Source: Burkholderiaceae bacterium (GTDB taxonomy: Bacteria; Pseudomonadota; Gammaproteobacteria; Burkholderiales; Burkholderiaceae_E). Taken from it: a stretch of 64,000 nucleotides of DNA. The stretch is taken from NCBI GenBank assembly GCA_023954015.1, contig JAMLIS010000003.1, forward strand, positions 307,583 through 371,582, read 5' to 3'. The position numbers and the translations under genes were made by a program. Below the pieces are notes generated by a model. That model was given only the letters and a program-made list of their open reading frames with translations. It was not told the origin of the DNA and did no database searches. Numbering within the stretch: the stretch's first letter is position 1; each line of letters starts with the position of its first letter. Below are positions 20,337 to 35,407 of the stretch, piece by piece.

Positions 20337-21080
20337 TCACCCATCGCCCTTCACGGCGCCCTCGAGCACCCGTCGCACCGACTGCATCGCGCCGTCGAGC
20401 ACGCGGCGGATTCCTTCGAGCGAGATCGCGTCGGCGCTGCTGCCCTTGCCGGCCGCGTGGTTGGCCACGACGCACAGCGCTGCGTAGGGAAGATCGAGCT
20501 CGCGCGCGAGCGCGGCCTCGGGCATTCCGGTCATGCCGACGATGCAGCATCCGTCGCGCTCGAGCCGTCCGATCTCGGCCGCCGTCTCGAGCCGCGGGCC
20601 CTGCGTGCATCCGTAGGTCGCCCCGTCGATCAGTTCACGCTGCGCGCGCCTGCCGGCAGCCAGGAGCTTGCCGCGCGTCTGCGCGTCGTAGGGCTGGGTG
20701 AAGTCGATGTGCGTGACCGGCTGCTCGGTGCCCTCGAAGTAGCTGCCGTGGCGCCCGCTCGTGTAGTCGATGATCTGGTCCGGGACGACCAGGGCGCCCG
20801 GCTCGCAGTCGCCGCGAATGCCGCCCACCGTCGCCACGGCGATCACCTGCTCGACGCCGACCTCCTGCAGCGCCCAGATGTTGGCGCGGTAGTTGATCTC
20901 GTGCGGCGCGATGGTGTGCCCGTAACCGTGGCGCGCGAGGAAGACGATCGGCCTGCCGTCGATGTGCCCGAAGGTCAGCGCGCACGACGGGTCGCCGAAG
21001 GGCGTTCGCACGACTTCGCGTCTCGTGTCGCGCAGACCGGCCAGGCGGGCGAGTCCGGTGCCGCCGATGATCGCAAGCAT
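20337..21080 (-). CDS. Probable S-methyl-5'-thioinosine phosphorylase
   Basis: The 247-residue protein belongs to the PNP/MTAP family (AIIGGTGL at the start, RHGYGH, HEINYRANIWAL, GMTGMPEA). In place of the MTAP purine-site acidic motif it has NHAAGKG, as in the methylthioinosine phosphorylase of Pseudomonas. It would release hypoxanthine and methylthioribose-1-phosphate in methionine salvage. Substrate specificity is inferred from that motif only; 5'-methylthioadenosine phosphorylase is the alternative. It is the last gene after smc-zipA-ligA, and its stop lies 7 bases from the convergent glnD stop. Confidence 0.82.
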   Translation of the reverse strand: MLAIIGGTGLARLAGLRDTRREVVRTPFGDPSCALTFGHIDGRPIVFLARHGYGHTIAPHEINYRANIWALQEVGVEQVIAVATVGGIRGDCEPGALVVPDQIIDYTSGRHGSYFEGTEQPVTHIDFTQPYDAQTRGKLLAAGRRAQRELIDGATYGCTQGPRLETAAEIGRLERDGCCIVGMTGMPEAALARELDLPYAALCVVANHAAGKGSSADAISLEGIRRVLDGAMQSVRRVLEGAVKGDG

Positions 21081-21084
21081 CGAT

Positions 21085-24646
<3,562 letters not shown>

Positions 24647-24650
<4 letters not shown>

Positions 24651-27600
24651 GCGGCCTCCGCGTAGCGCGTGGCCGCGTCGAGGTCTACCGCGACGATGCG
24701 CGAGACGCCGCGCTCCTGCATCGTCACGCCGACGAGCTGCTGCGCGAGTTCCATCGCGATCTTGTTGTGCGTGATGAACAGGAACTGCGTCTGCTCGGAC
24801 ATGCGCCGCACCATTTCGCAATAGCGCTCGGTGTTCGCATCGTCGAGCGGCGCGTCGACTTCGTCGAGCAGGCAGAACGGCGCCGGGTTCAGCTGGAACA
24901 GCGCGAACACGAGCGCGATCGCGGTGAGCGCCTTCTCGCCGCCCGAAAGCAGCTGAATCGAGGTATTGCGCTTGCCGGGCGGCTGCGCGAGCACCTGGAT
25001 CCCCGCGTCGAGGATCTCGTCGCCGGTGAGGATCAGGCGCGCCTCGCCGCCGCCGAAGAGCTCGGGGAACAGCTTCGCGAAGTGGCCGTTGACCGTGTCG
25101 TAGGTCTGCTGCAACAGTTCGCGCGTCTCGCGGTCGATCTTGCGGATCGCGTCCTCGAGCGTTCCGATCGCCTCTTCGAGATCGCTCGACTGGGCATCGA
25201 GGAAGCCCTTGCGCTCCTCGGCCTGCGCAAGCTCCTCGAGCGCCGCCAGGTTCACGGCGCCGAGCGCGGCGATCGCGTTGGACAGCCGCGTGACCTCGCC
25301 CTGCAGCCAGGAGGGTCGCGGCGCGTCGGCGAGCGAAGTGCGCAGCGCCTCGACGGCGGCCTCGTCGAGCCCGGCATCGGCAAGCGATTGCGCGAACTGT
25401 TCGCGGTTCATCCGCGCCGCCTGCTCGTCGAGTTGCAGCTTGCCGAGCCGCTGGCGAAGCGGCTCCTGCGCGCGCTCGGCGACGAGCCGCGCGTCCTCGC
25501 GTTCGCGCAGCGAATGACCGAGATCGTCGAGCCGCGCACGCGCCTGGGTCAGCGCCTGCTCCGCGGCCGTTCGCGCCTCGAGCGCTTCCTGCAGCGCGTG
25601 ACGCGCACTCGCGTCGGTGAGTTCGTCCAGTTTCGTGCGCAGGCTTGCGCGTTCGGCGGCCGCCTGCTCGCCCAGCACGATCGCCTGCTCGATCAACGCA
25701 TCGAGCCGTTCGATCGACGCTTCGGCCGCGCGAACGGCGAACGACGCCTCCTGCGCCTCGCGTTCGTCGCGGCGCAACGCCTCGCGGCGCTCGCCCAGCG
25801 CCCGCTCGACATCCTCGAGCGCAAGCTGCAGCGACTCGGCCTGCTCCTGGCGCTGTGCCAGTTCGGCGTCGAGCGCCTCGAAGCGCTCGGTCTCGGCGGC
25901 GATCGTCGCCTCGTGTTCGTCGATATGGGCGGCCAGTTCGGCCAGCTCCGCGTCGATGCGCTCGCGGCTCTGCGCGGTGGCATCGCGCTCCTGCTCCAGA
26001 CGTTGCAAGTCGAGCCGCAGCACGCTGATGCGCTGCAATCGCTGCGCGTGCTCGGCGCGCAGCCCGGTCAGCTCGGCCAGCCGCTCGGCCGCTCCGCTCT
26101 CGATGCGCGCCGCCGCATTGCGTGCTTCGTCGACCTGCAGGTCCTGTGCGCGCAGTGCCCGCTGCAGGTTCTCGATCTCGTGCCGCCGGGCGAGCACGCC
26201 CTCCTGCTCGGAATCTGCCGCGTACATGCCGACCGACTGGCGGCCCACCACGTGGCCGTCGGCGACGACGAAATGCCCGCCGCGCGGCAGCGATGCGCGT
26301 TGCGCGAGCGCCGACTCGAGCGAATCGGCCGTGTAGCATCCGGCGAGCCACTCGGACAGCAGCGAGCGCACATCGGCGTCGGCGGCGTGCACGACGCGCG
26401 CCAGCGGTCGAAGCTGCGTCGCGCCCGGCGAAGACGCCAAGGCATCCACCGCGACGCCGGAGTCGCCCGCCGCCGAGGGCAACGGCGCGAAGAACCCGAC
26501 CTTCGAGGGCGGCGCGTCGCCGGCCAGGCCGGCCACCGTGTCGAGGCGCCCGACCTCGAGCGCATGCACGCGCTCGCGCAGCACCGACTCGACCGCGCTT
26601 TCCCAGCCCTCGTCGATGCGCACCTTCTCGTACAAGCGCGCGAGACGCTCGAGCCCGTGACGGGCGAGCCACGGCTGGACCTTCGCCTGGCTCTCGACGC
26701 GCTCCTGCAGCTGTCGCAAGGCGTGCAGTCGGCCGTCGAGTTGCGCGCGCCGGGCCTCGGCTTCGCGCAGCGCCTGCTGGGCCGGCTGGCGCTGCGCCTC
26801 GAGCGCGCTCCACTGCGGCTCGACGACAGCCAGGCGCTCGGCGGCCTGCCGGTCGCCCTCCTCCGCTTCGCCGAGCGCCTCGATCGCGCGCTCGAGCTCG
26901 AGCGCGTCGAAGGGCCGCAGCGCGTCGGCCTCGACGCGCAGTCGCTCGCGACGCCGCGATGCGACGTCGAGCGCTTCGCTCGCCTTGCGTTCGTGCAGCG
27001 CACACAGCTCGATCGACTGCCGCGTTTGCCCGACGAGCTGGCGCGCCTCTTCGACGCGCGCACGCGCCTCGCGCGCCTGCGATTCGAACTCCGGAAGCGC
27101 TGCCGCCTGCTCGGTGACGATGCGCGACAGTTCCTCGGCGTGCGCGTGCGCCTGGGTGCGCTGTGCGTGGGCCGCCTCGCGGTCGCGCCGCGCATGTTCG
27201 TGCTGCTCCTGCGCGCGCTGCGCTGCGCGCTCGACGCTGTCGAGACGCTCGCGCAGCTGCCCCTGTGTCTCGGAGACGAGGCGGATCTCGGCCTCGATGC
27301 GACCGACCTGCGCGTTGCACTCGTAGTAGCGCCCCTGCGCGGCGTGCACGGCATCGCCGGCGGCGAAATGCGCAGCGCGCACCGTCTCGATTTCCGCCTC
27401 GATCGCGCGCTGCTCGGCCAGGCGTGCCTCGACCTGGTTCGCCGCCTCGGCGGCCTGCGCCGCCACCCGGCGTTGTTCCGCATCGGCCTCGTCGCGGCGC
27501 AGCAGCCATACGCTGTGCTGCTTGCGCTCGCGCTCGGCTTCCAGCGAACGGAATTCGCGCGCCACCTCCGCCTGCCGCTGCAGGCGCTCGATCTGCGCAC

Positions 27601-28204
27601 CGAGCTCGCGCCGGATGTCGTCGACGCGCGTCAGGTTCTCGCGCGTGTCCGCCAGCCGGTTGGCCGTCTCGCGGCGGCGCTCCTTGTACTTCGAGACACC
27701 GGCGGCCTCTTCGAGGAACACGCGCAGCTCCTCGGGCCGCGCCTCGATGATGCGCGAGATCATGCCCTGCCCGATGATCGCGTAGGCGCGCGGACCGAGG
27801 CCGGTGCCGAGGAACATGTCGTGCACGTCGCGGCGTCGCACGGGCTGATTGTTGATGAAATAGTTCGACTGGCCGTCGCGCGTGAGCACGCGCCGCACCG
27901 AGATCTCGGCGAACTGGCTCCAACTGCCTCCGATGCGCCCGAGGGAGTTGTCGAACACGAGCTCCACCGAAGCGCGAGCACCCGGCTTGCGCTCGGAGGA
28001 ACCCGAGAAGATGACGTCCTGCATCGACTCGCCGCGAAGCTCCGAAGCCTTCGATTCGCCGAGGACCCAGCGGACCGCGTCGATCAGGTTCGACTTGCCG
28101 CAGCCGTTGGGACCGACGACCCCGACCAGTTGCCCGGGGACATCGAGGGAGGTGGGATCGACGAACGACTTGAAGCCGGCGAGCCTGATCTGTTTGAGTC
28201 GCAC
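24647..28204 (-). CDS. smc: Chromosome segregation protein SMC
   Basis: The 1185-residue protein has the N-terminal ATPase half with Walker A GPNGCGKS (31-38). Long coiled coils flank a hinge region (about 510-650), and the C-terminal half carries the signature LSGGEKAL and Walker [17 protein letters not shown] organises and segregates chromosomes with ScpA/ScpB. The start is a GTG at 28204 giving [14 protein letters not shown], the conserved beginning. It heads the minus-strand run with the zipA-like gene and ligA. Confidence 0.97.
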
Positions 28205-28322
28205 CGAAAGCCTATGCAAGGGTCTACTGGCACCGGCTGCGGACACCCGCGGTCCGGCCACTCGCCGCTGGGCTGGGGCCAGCAACGGGCCCCGAAGCAC
28301 ACCGCGGTGCGCCCCTAAGACA

Positions 28323-28354
28323 GAAGCCGCACGGAGCGGCTTCGGTCGCTCCGT
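28323..28354 (+). repeat. Two overlapping, mutually exclusive inverted repeats upstream of queF
   Basis: GAAGCCGC (28323-28330) pairs with GCGGCTTC (28336-28343). ACGGAGCG (28331-28338) pairs with CGCTCCGT (28347-28354), extending to a ten-pair stem closed by a C-UUCG-G tetraloop. The second repeat ends on the first T of the queF TATAAT, so both lie where a -35 element would be. They share bases and cannot form together. Confidence 0.65.
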
Positions 28355-28359
28355 ATAAT
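28354..28359 (+). promoter_or_regulatory. -10 box (TATAAT) of queF
   Basis: A perfect TATAAT lies 40 bases before the queF ATG in the divergent smc/queF gap. No TTGACA-like -35 is seen; that position is occupied by the inverted repeats. Confidence 0.6.
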
Positions 28360-28399
28360 AGCACCGGCCCCGTGCCGCCCCGGCACCACGAAGCGCTCC

Positions 28400-28828
28400 A
28401 TGCCGCCACCGCCCACCCGACCGTCCCGGCAACTCGAAACCTTCCCGAATCCGGCGCCGGAGCGCGATTACGTCGTGCACATCGAAGTGCCCGAATTCAC
28501 CTGCCTGTGCCCGATCACCGGGCAGCCCGACTTCGCCGTGATCGTTCTCGATTACATCCCCGACGAGCGCAACGTCGAGCTCAAGGCGCTCAAGCTCTAC
28601 ATGTGGAGCTACCGGGACGAAGGCGCCTTCCACGAGGCGGTCAGCAACCGCATTCTCGACGACCTCGTCGCCGCGCTCGGTCCACGCTTCCTGCGCCTGA
28701 CGGCGCGCTGGTACGTGCGCGGCGGCATCTTCACCACTGTCGAAGCGGAGCACCGCAAGCCCGGCTGGACGCCGGCGCCGCGCGTCGAGCTGGGCAGCTT
28801 CGCCGCCGGCGCTTCCACGCGGCCATGA
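28400..28828 (+). CDS. queF: NADPH-dependent 7-cyano-7-deazaguanine reductase (preQ0 reductase)
   Basis: The 142-residue protein is a short, type I QueF of the T-fold family. The catalytic Cys37 and Asp44 lie in [13 protein letters not shown], and the NADPH-binding region is around [15 protein letters not shown]. It reduces preQ0 to preQ1 in queuosine tRNA modification. Its stop overlaps the dapD ATG (ATGA). No other queuosine genes are in the window. Confidence 0.95.
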   Translation: MPPPPTRPSRQLETFPNPAPERDYVVHIEVPEFTCLCPITGQPDFAVIVLDYIPDERNVELKALKLYMWSYRDEGAFHEAVSNRILDDLVAALGPRFLRLTARWYVRGGIFTTVEAEHRKPGWTPAPRVELGSFAAGASTRP

Positions 28829-29706
28829 CGACGCGCGCGCGTCCTGCCGGAGCCGGCCCGGGCGACATGCGCGAGCGGCTGGCGTTGCAGCAGGCGATCG
28901 AGGACGGATGGGAGCAGCGCTCGGACCTGAGCCCGGCGCGTGCCGCGCCGGAACTGCACGATGCCGTCGAGCGCGTGATCTCGATGCTCGACGCAGGCAC
29001 GCTGCGCGTGGCCGAGAAGCGCTCGCCCGCGCCGGGCGACTGGATCGTCCACGAGTGGGTGAAGAAGGCCGTGCTGCTGTCGTTCCGGTTGAACCTGGCT
29101 GCCCCGTCGGGCAGCGGCCCGATGCGCTTCTTCGACAAGGTTCCGACCAAGTTCGACGGCTGGAACGCCGCCGACTTCGCCGCCGCCGCCGTGCGCGTGG
29201 TCCCGCCAGCCGTCGCGCGGCGCGGCGCCTTCGTCGGCAGGAACGTCGTGCTGATGCCCTCGTACGTGAACATCGGGGCTTTTGTCGACGACGGCACGAT
29301 GGTCGACACCTGGGTGACGGTCGGCTCGTGCGCGCAGATCGGGCGCAACGTGCACCTGTCGGGCGGCGTGGGCATCGGTGGCGTGCTCGAGCCGCTGCAG
29401 GCCGCGCCCACGATCGTCGAGGACAACTGCTTCGTCGGTGCGCGCTCGGAGATCGTCGAGGGCGTCATCGTCGAGGAGAACTCGGTGATCTCGATGGGAG
29501 TCTTTCTCGGGCAGAGCACGAAGATCTACGACCGCGCCCGCGGCGAGGTGTCCTACGGGCGCGTGCCGGCTGGCTCCGTGGTCGTTCCCGGCACCTTGCC
29601 GTCGTCCGACGGGAAAGTCGGCCTGTACTGCGCGGTCATCGTCAAGCGCGTCGACGCCCGCACGCGCGCGAAGACGACGATCAACGAGTTGTTGCGCGGC
29701 GATTGA
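28825..29706 (+). CDS. dapD: 2,3,4,5-tetrahydropyridine-2,6-dicarboxylate N-succinyltransferase
   Basis: The 293-residue protein has an N-terminal helical domain and a left-handed beta helix of hexapeptide repeats ([20 protein letters not shown], then [14 protein letters not shown]). It succinylates tetrahydrodipicolinate in the succinylase route to meso-diaminopimelate and lysine; dapE, a later enzyme of the same route, lies 1.6 kb downstream. The N-terminus is about 15 residues longer than typical (an in-frame ATG gives MRERLALQQ). The ATG at 28825 is chosen for its overlap with the queF stop. Confidence 0.95.
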   Translation: MTTRARPAGAGPGDMRERLALQQAIEDGWEQRSDLSPARAAPELHDAVERVISMLDAGTLRVAEKRSPAPGDWIVHEWVKKAVLLSFRLNLAAPSGSGPMRFFDKVPTKFDGWNAADFAAAAVRVVPPAVARRGAFVGRNVVLMPSYVNIGAFVDDGTMVDTWVTVGSCAQIGRNVHLSGGVGIGGVLEPLQAAPTIVEDNCFVGARSEIVEGVIVEENSVISMGVFLGQSTKIYDRARGEVSYGRVPAGSVVVPGTLPSSDGKVGLYCAVIVKRVDARTRAKTTINELLRGD

Positions 29707-29740
29707 GCGCACGCGCGCGAGCCGCCGGGAGGAATACGCG

Positions 29741-30951
29741 ATGGCGATGGAGCGGTTGCTGAAGCTGATGGCCGAGAAGAAGGCATCGGACCTGTTCCTG
29801 TCACCCGGCTCACCCGTCCAGATCAAGATCGACGGGGCGATGGTGGCGGTGAGCGCGCAGATCCTGCAGCCGGCCAACGTGGAGGCGCTGCTGCGCGAGA
29901 TCGTCTCCGACGCGCAGTGGGGACGTTTCGCCGACGAGTGCGAGCTGAACATCGGCTACGGAGTGAGCGGCGTCGGCAGCTTCCGGGTGAACGCCTTTCG
30001 CCAGCGGGGCAGCACCGCCGGCGTCGTGCGCTTCGTGCCGCACGACATCCCCACGCTGGCCGAGCTGCACCTGCCGGACATCCTCGGCGAGCTGATCCTG
30101 GAAAACGCGGCCTGCTGCTCGTCGTCGGCGCCACCGGCTCGGGCAAGTCGACGACGATGGCCGCGATGCTCGACCACCGCAACGAGAACAAGAGCGGCCA
30201 CATTCTCACGCTCGAGGACCCGATCGAGTTCAACTTCCGCAACAAGCGCTCGATCGTCAACCAGCGCCAGATCGGCACCGACACCCATTCGCTCGAAATC
30301 GCGCTGAAGAACGCGATGCGCCAGGCGCCCGACTGCATCCTGATCGGAGAGATCCGCGACACTGCGACGATGTCGGCGGCGCTCGCCTACGCGCAGTCGG
30401 GGCACCTGGTGCTCGCCACGCTGCACGCGAACAACGCGCACCACGCGCTCAATCGCATCGTCAGCTTCTATCCGCCCGACAACCGCAGCGTGCTGCTGTC
30501 CGACCTGGCCGCCACGCTCAAGGCGATCGTCTCGCAACGGCTCGTGCGCTCCACGACGCAGGGACGGCTGCCGGCGCTCGAGGTGCTGACGAACACGCGG
30601 CACATCTCGGAGATGATCGAGTCCGGTCGCCTCACCGAGATCAAGGACGCGATGGACCAGAGCCTCGCGCCGGGGTCCTGCACCTTCGACAACGCGCTGG
30701 CCGCGCTCGTGCGGCAAAGGCGCATCTCGCGCCCCGACGCGCTGGCCGCCGCCGATTCGCCGACCAACCTGTTGTGGCTGCTCGAGAACGACGGCAGCGA
30801 ACCCGTCGCGGGCAGGGCGCGCGACGCATCGCCGCCGCCGTCGCTCGTGTCGCCCGCGATGGCGTCGTCGGCGCTGCAAAAGCCGAGCGCCGAGCAGCGC
30901 GAAGAACGCGGCGAGGGAACCTCGTTCAGCGAGTTCCTGCTCAACGTCTGA
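29741..30951 (+). pseudogene. pilU: PilU/PilT-type pilus retraction ATPase, interrupted by a one-base frameshift
   Basis: Two overlapping frames together give one full protein of about 403 residues. The first frame (29741-30307) encodes the N-terminal domain (MAMERLLKLMAEKKASDLFL) and breaks at residue 121-122. The second frame (to 30951) continues with LLLVVGATGSGKST (Walker A), LEDPIEF, GEIRDTATM (Walker B), ATLHANNAHHAL (His box) and ends in FLLNV. The junction is GAAAAC at 30101-30106, where one extra base would restore the expected EKRGLL. PilU works with PilT in type IV pilus retraction. A GGGAGGA site precedes the ATG. It is either a real single-base deletion or a sequencing error in the A run. 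Confidence 0.85.
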
Positions 30952-30953
30952 CG

Positions 30954-31307
30954 ATGGTCGAAGTCGTCGTCTACGGCATCGAGAACTGCGACCAGGTTCG
31001 CAGGGCCCGTGCCTGGCTGCGCGCGCGCTGCATCGAGCATCGGTTTCACGACCTGCGAAGCGACGGTCTCGATGCCCGCCGGCTGTCGCTGTGGCTCGGA
31101 CGCGTACCCTGGGATTCGCTGCTGAACCGGCGCGGACTCGCCTGGCGCAGGCTCGATGCCCGACGCCGCGCCGCGGTCACCGACCAGGTGAGCGCAACCG
31201 AACTCATGCTCGAGGAGCCGCTGCTCGTCAAGCGCCCGGTGCTGCAGACACCCGACCAGATCGTCGTCGGCTTCTCCGAAGCGCTGTACGCCGGCCTGTT
31301 CGGATGA
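30954..31307 (+). CDS. ArsC/Spx/YffB-family thioredoxin-fold protein
   Basis: The 117-residue protein starts [15 protein letters not shown] with a single Cys12, as in YffB/ArsC-like proteins, and has the conserved LLVKRPVL segment. The family resembles arsenate reductases, but YffB-type members bind glutathione and their role is unsettled. The same gene precedes dapE in E. coli (yffB-dapE). Its stop overlaps the dapE ATG (ATGA), and it starts 2 bases after the pilU stop. Confidence 0.88.
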   Translation: MVEVVVYGIENCDQVRRARAWLRARCIEHRFHDLRSDGLDARRLSLWLGRVPWDSLLNRRGLAWRRLDARRRAAVTDQVSATELMLEEPLLVKRPVLQTPDQIVVGFSEALYAGLFG

Positions 31308-32440
31308 CGAAGGTGCTGCGGCTGGCCGAGGCGCTGATTCGCCGGCCGTCGATCACGCCCGACGACTGCGGCTGCCAGGCGCTCGTCGCGGCGCGGCTCG
31401 CGCAGCGCGGCTTCGCCGGCGAGCGCCTGGACGCCAACGGCGTGTCGAATCTGCTGGCGATGCGCTCGCTCGCGCTTCCCGGTCCCACGCTCGTCTTCGC
31501 CGGGCACACCGACGTCGTCCCCGCCGGCCCGCGCTCGCAGTGGACCGGCGATCCGTTCGAGCCGGTCGAGCGCGACGGCAGGCTGTACGGCCGCGGAGCT
31601 GCCGACATGAAGGCGTCGATCGCCGCCTTCGTCGTCGCGATCGAGGAAGCGCTGGACGCGGGGGCCGCGCGACGCGGCCGCATCGCGCTGCTGCTGACCT
31701 CCGACGAGGAGGGGCCGGCGATCGACGGCACCGCGCACGTCGTCGAGCGTCTCGCCGCCCGCGGCGAGCGGCTCGACTACTGCATCGTCGGCGAGCCGAC
31801 GAGCGAGCAGCACCTGGGCGACACCATCCGCAACGGGCGTCGCGGCTCGCTGTCCGGGCGCCTGGTGGTGCACGGCGTGCAGGGACACGTGGCCTATCCG
31901 CACCTGGCACGCAACGCGTTGCACGAGCTCGCCCCGGCGCTCGCCGAGCTGGCCGCCGTCGAATGGGATCGCGGCGACGCCGATTTCCCGCCGACGACCT
32001 GGCAGGCGTCGAACCTGCACGCGGGAACCGGCGCGGGCAACGTCGTCCCCGGCGAGGCGACGCTCGACTTCAACTTCCGCTTCTCGCCGGCAAGCCCCGT
32101 GGAGACGCTGCAACGCCGCTTCGCCGAGCGGCTCGACGCGCACGGGCTTCGATACACGCTCGAGTGGTCCGTCGCCGCGCTCCCCTTCCGCTGCGCACCC
32201 GGCGCGCTGTCGTCTTCGCTCGCCGAAGCGATCCGCGCCGAAACCGGACGCGAGCCGCAGCGCTCGACGGGCGGCGGCACTTCCGACGGACGCTTTCTCG
32301 CGCGGATCTGCCCGCAGGTCGTGGAGTTCGGGCCGGTGAACCGCAGCATTCATTGCATCGACGAATCGGTCGGCGTCGACGAGCTGGAGCCGCTGAAGAA
32401 CATCTATCGGCGAACGATCGCCGCGCTGCTGGGCGAATGA
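31304..32440 (+). CDS. dapE: Succinyl-diaminopimelate desuccinylase
   Basis: The 378-residue di-zinc M20 peptidase-family enzyme shows the metal and catalytic residues His68 and Asp70 (AGHTDVVP), Asp101 (GRGAADMK), Glu135-Glu136 (TSDEEGPA) and a GEPTSE segment. The C-terminal [11 protein letters not shown] is also typical. It hydrolyses N-succinyl-diaminopimelate, completing the route that uses DapD upstream. Four-base overlaps with both neighbours suggest coupled translation. Confidence 0.97.
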   Translation: MTKVLRLAEALIRRPSITPDDCGCQALVAARLAQRGFAGERLDANGVSNLLAMRSLALPGPTLVFAGHTDVVPAGPRSQWTGDPFEPVERDGRLYGRGAADMKASIAAFVVAIEEALDAGAARRGRIALLLTSDEEGPAIDGTAHVVERLAARGERLDYCIVGEPTSEQHLGDTIRNGRRGSLSGRLVVHGVQGHVAYPHLARNALHELAPALAELAAVEWDRGDADFPPTTWQASNLHAGTGAGNVVPGEATLDFNFRFSPASPVETLQRRFAERLDAHGLRYTLEWSVAALPFRCAPGALSSSLAEAIRAETGREPQRSTGGGTSDGRFLARICPQVVEFGPVNRSIHCIDESVGVDELEPLKNIYRRTIAALLGE

Positions 32441-33380
32441 CGAACGCGAGCAGGCTTCCGCGCGTCGTTGCCGGCGCACCGAGCGCAGCGCGCGAGTTGC
32501 GCACGCTGCGCGACCTGCTGCGATGGGCCGTGTCGCGTTTCCAGTCGACCGGAATCGCATACGGGCACGGCACCGACAACGCATGGGACGAAGCGGTCTC
32601 TCTGCTGTTGTTTGCGCTGCACCTGCCTCCCGATCGCCTCGAGCCGTACCTCGACGCGCGCCTGGCGCGCAGCGAACGCGAGGCGGCGATCGCGTTCGTC
32701 GAGCGCCGCGTCGCGACGCGCTTGCCCGCACCGTACCTCACCGGCGAAGCATGGTTGCGCGGGCTGCGCTTCCTGTGCGACGAGCGCGCGCTCGTGCCGC
32801 GCTCGCCGATTGCCGAGGCGCTCGAGGAGGCGCTTCCGGCGTGGCTGGCCGTGCATCGGCCCGACCTTCCGTTCGATCCGCGCGCCGTGCTCGACCTGTG
32901 CACGGGCGGCGGCAGCCTCGCCGTCTTCGCCGCGCACCTGTACCCGGGCGCCCGCGTCGTCGGCGCCGACCTGTCGCAGGATGCGCTTGCACTCGCCGCG
33001 GCGAACGGCTCGCTGCACGCGCTGGGCGAACGAATCGAATGGCTGCGCTCCGACCTGTTCGCAGCGCTCGACACGCGCCGCTTCGATCTCGTCGTCTGCA
33101 ACCCGCCGTACGTGAACGCGGGCTCGATGCGCGCGTTGCCGCCGGAATTCCGCGCCGAGCCCCGCGAAGCGCTCGCCGGCGGCCGCGACGGGATGGACCT
33201 CGTGCGTCGCATCGTCGCCGAGGCACGCGCGCATCTGGTCGAGGGCGGGCTGCTGCTCCTCGAGATCGGACACGAAGCGCCGCACTTCGAAGCCGCCTTC
33301 CCGATGCTCGAGTTCCACTACCTGCCGGTGGAAACGGGCGAGCGCTCGCTCGTGCTGATCGAGGCGGCGGCGCTGCCGGC

Positions 33381-33384
<4 letters not shown>
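32437..33384 (+). CDS. prmB: 50S ribosomal protein L3 glutamine methyltransferase
   Basis: The 315-residue class I methyltransferase has the SAM-binding [15 protein letters not shown] and the VCNPPYVN motif typical of glutamine N5 methylases. The N-terminal helical domain ([18 protein letters not shown]) separates PrmB from PrmC. PrmB methylates a Gln of ribosomal protein L3. It overlaps dapE and the ABC-F gene by four bases each. Confidence 0.95.
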
Positions 33385-35360
<1,976 letters not shown>

Positions 35361-35395
35361 CGCCGGGCGGACCCCGAAGCGCCCGCGCCAGCGGG

Positions 35396-35401
35396 TAGAA
35401 T
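35396..35401 (+). promoter_or_regulatory. -10 box (TAGAAT), six bases before the hydroxyacyl-CoA dehydrogenase ATG
   Basis: TAGAAT ends at 35401 and the ATG is at 35408. No Shine-Dalgarno fits between, so the mRNA would be leaderless. It separates this cluster from the ABC-F operon, whose stop is 35 bases upstream. Confidence 0.5.
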
Positions 35402-35407
35402 CGCCCG

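Noticed and set aside
24767..28318. A 1183-codon plus-strand frame antisense to smc
   Set aside because: The smc coiled coil on the other strand explains the composition; the antisense translation is repetitive Arg/Leu without motifs.
28360..28399. Possible preQ1 riboswitch upstream of queF
   Set aside because: The leader is only about 35 bases, GC-rich, and lacks the A-rich tail and conserved C-rich loop of preQ1 riboswitches; just a five-pair stem is present.
30085..30115. Programmed -1 frameshifting in pilU
   Set aside because: The site is G-GAA-AAC, not an X-XXY-YYZ slippery heptamer, and no downstream pseudoknot is obvious; a deletion or read error is simpler.
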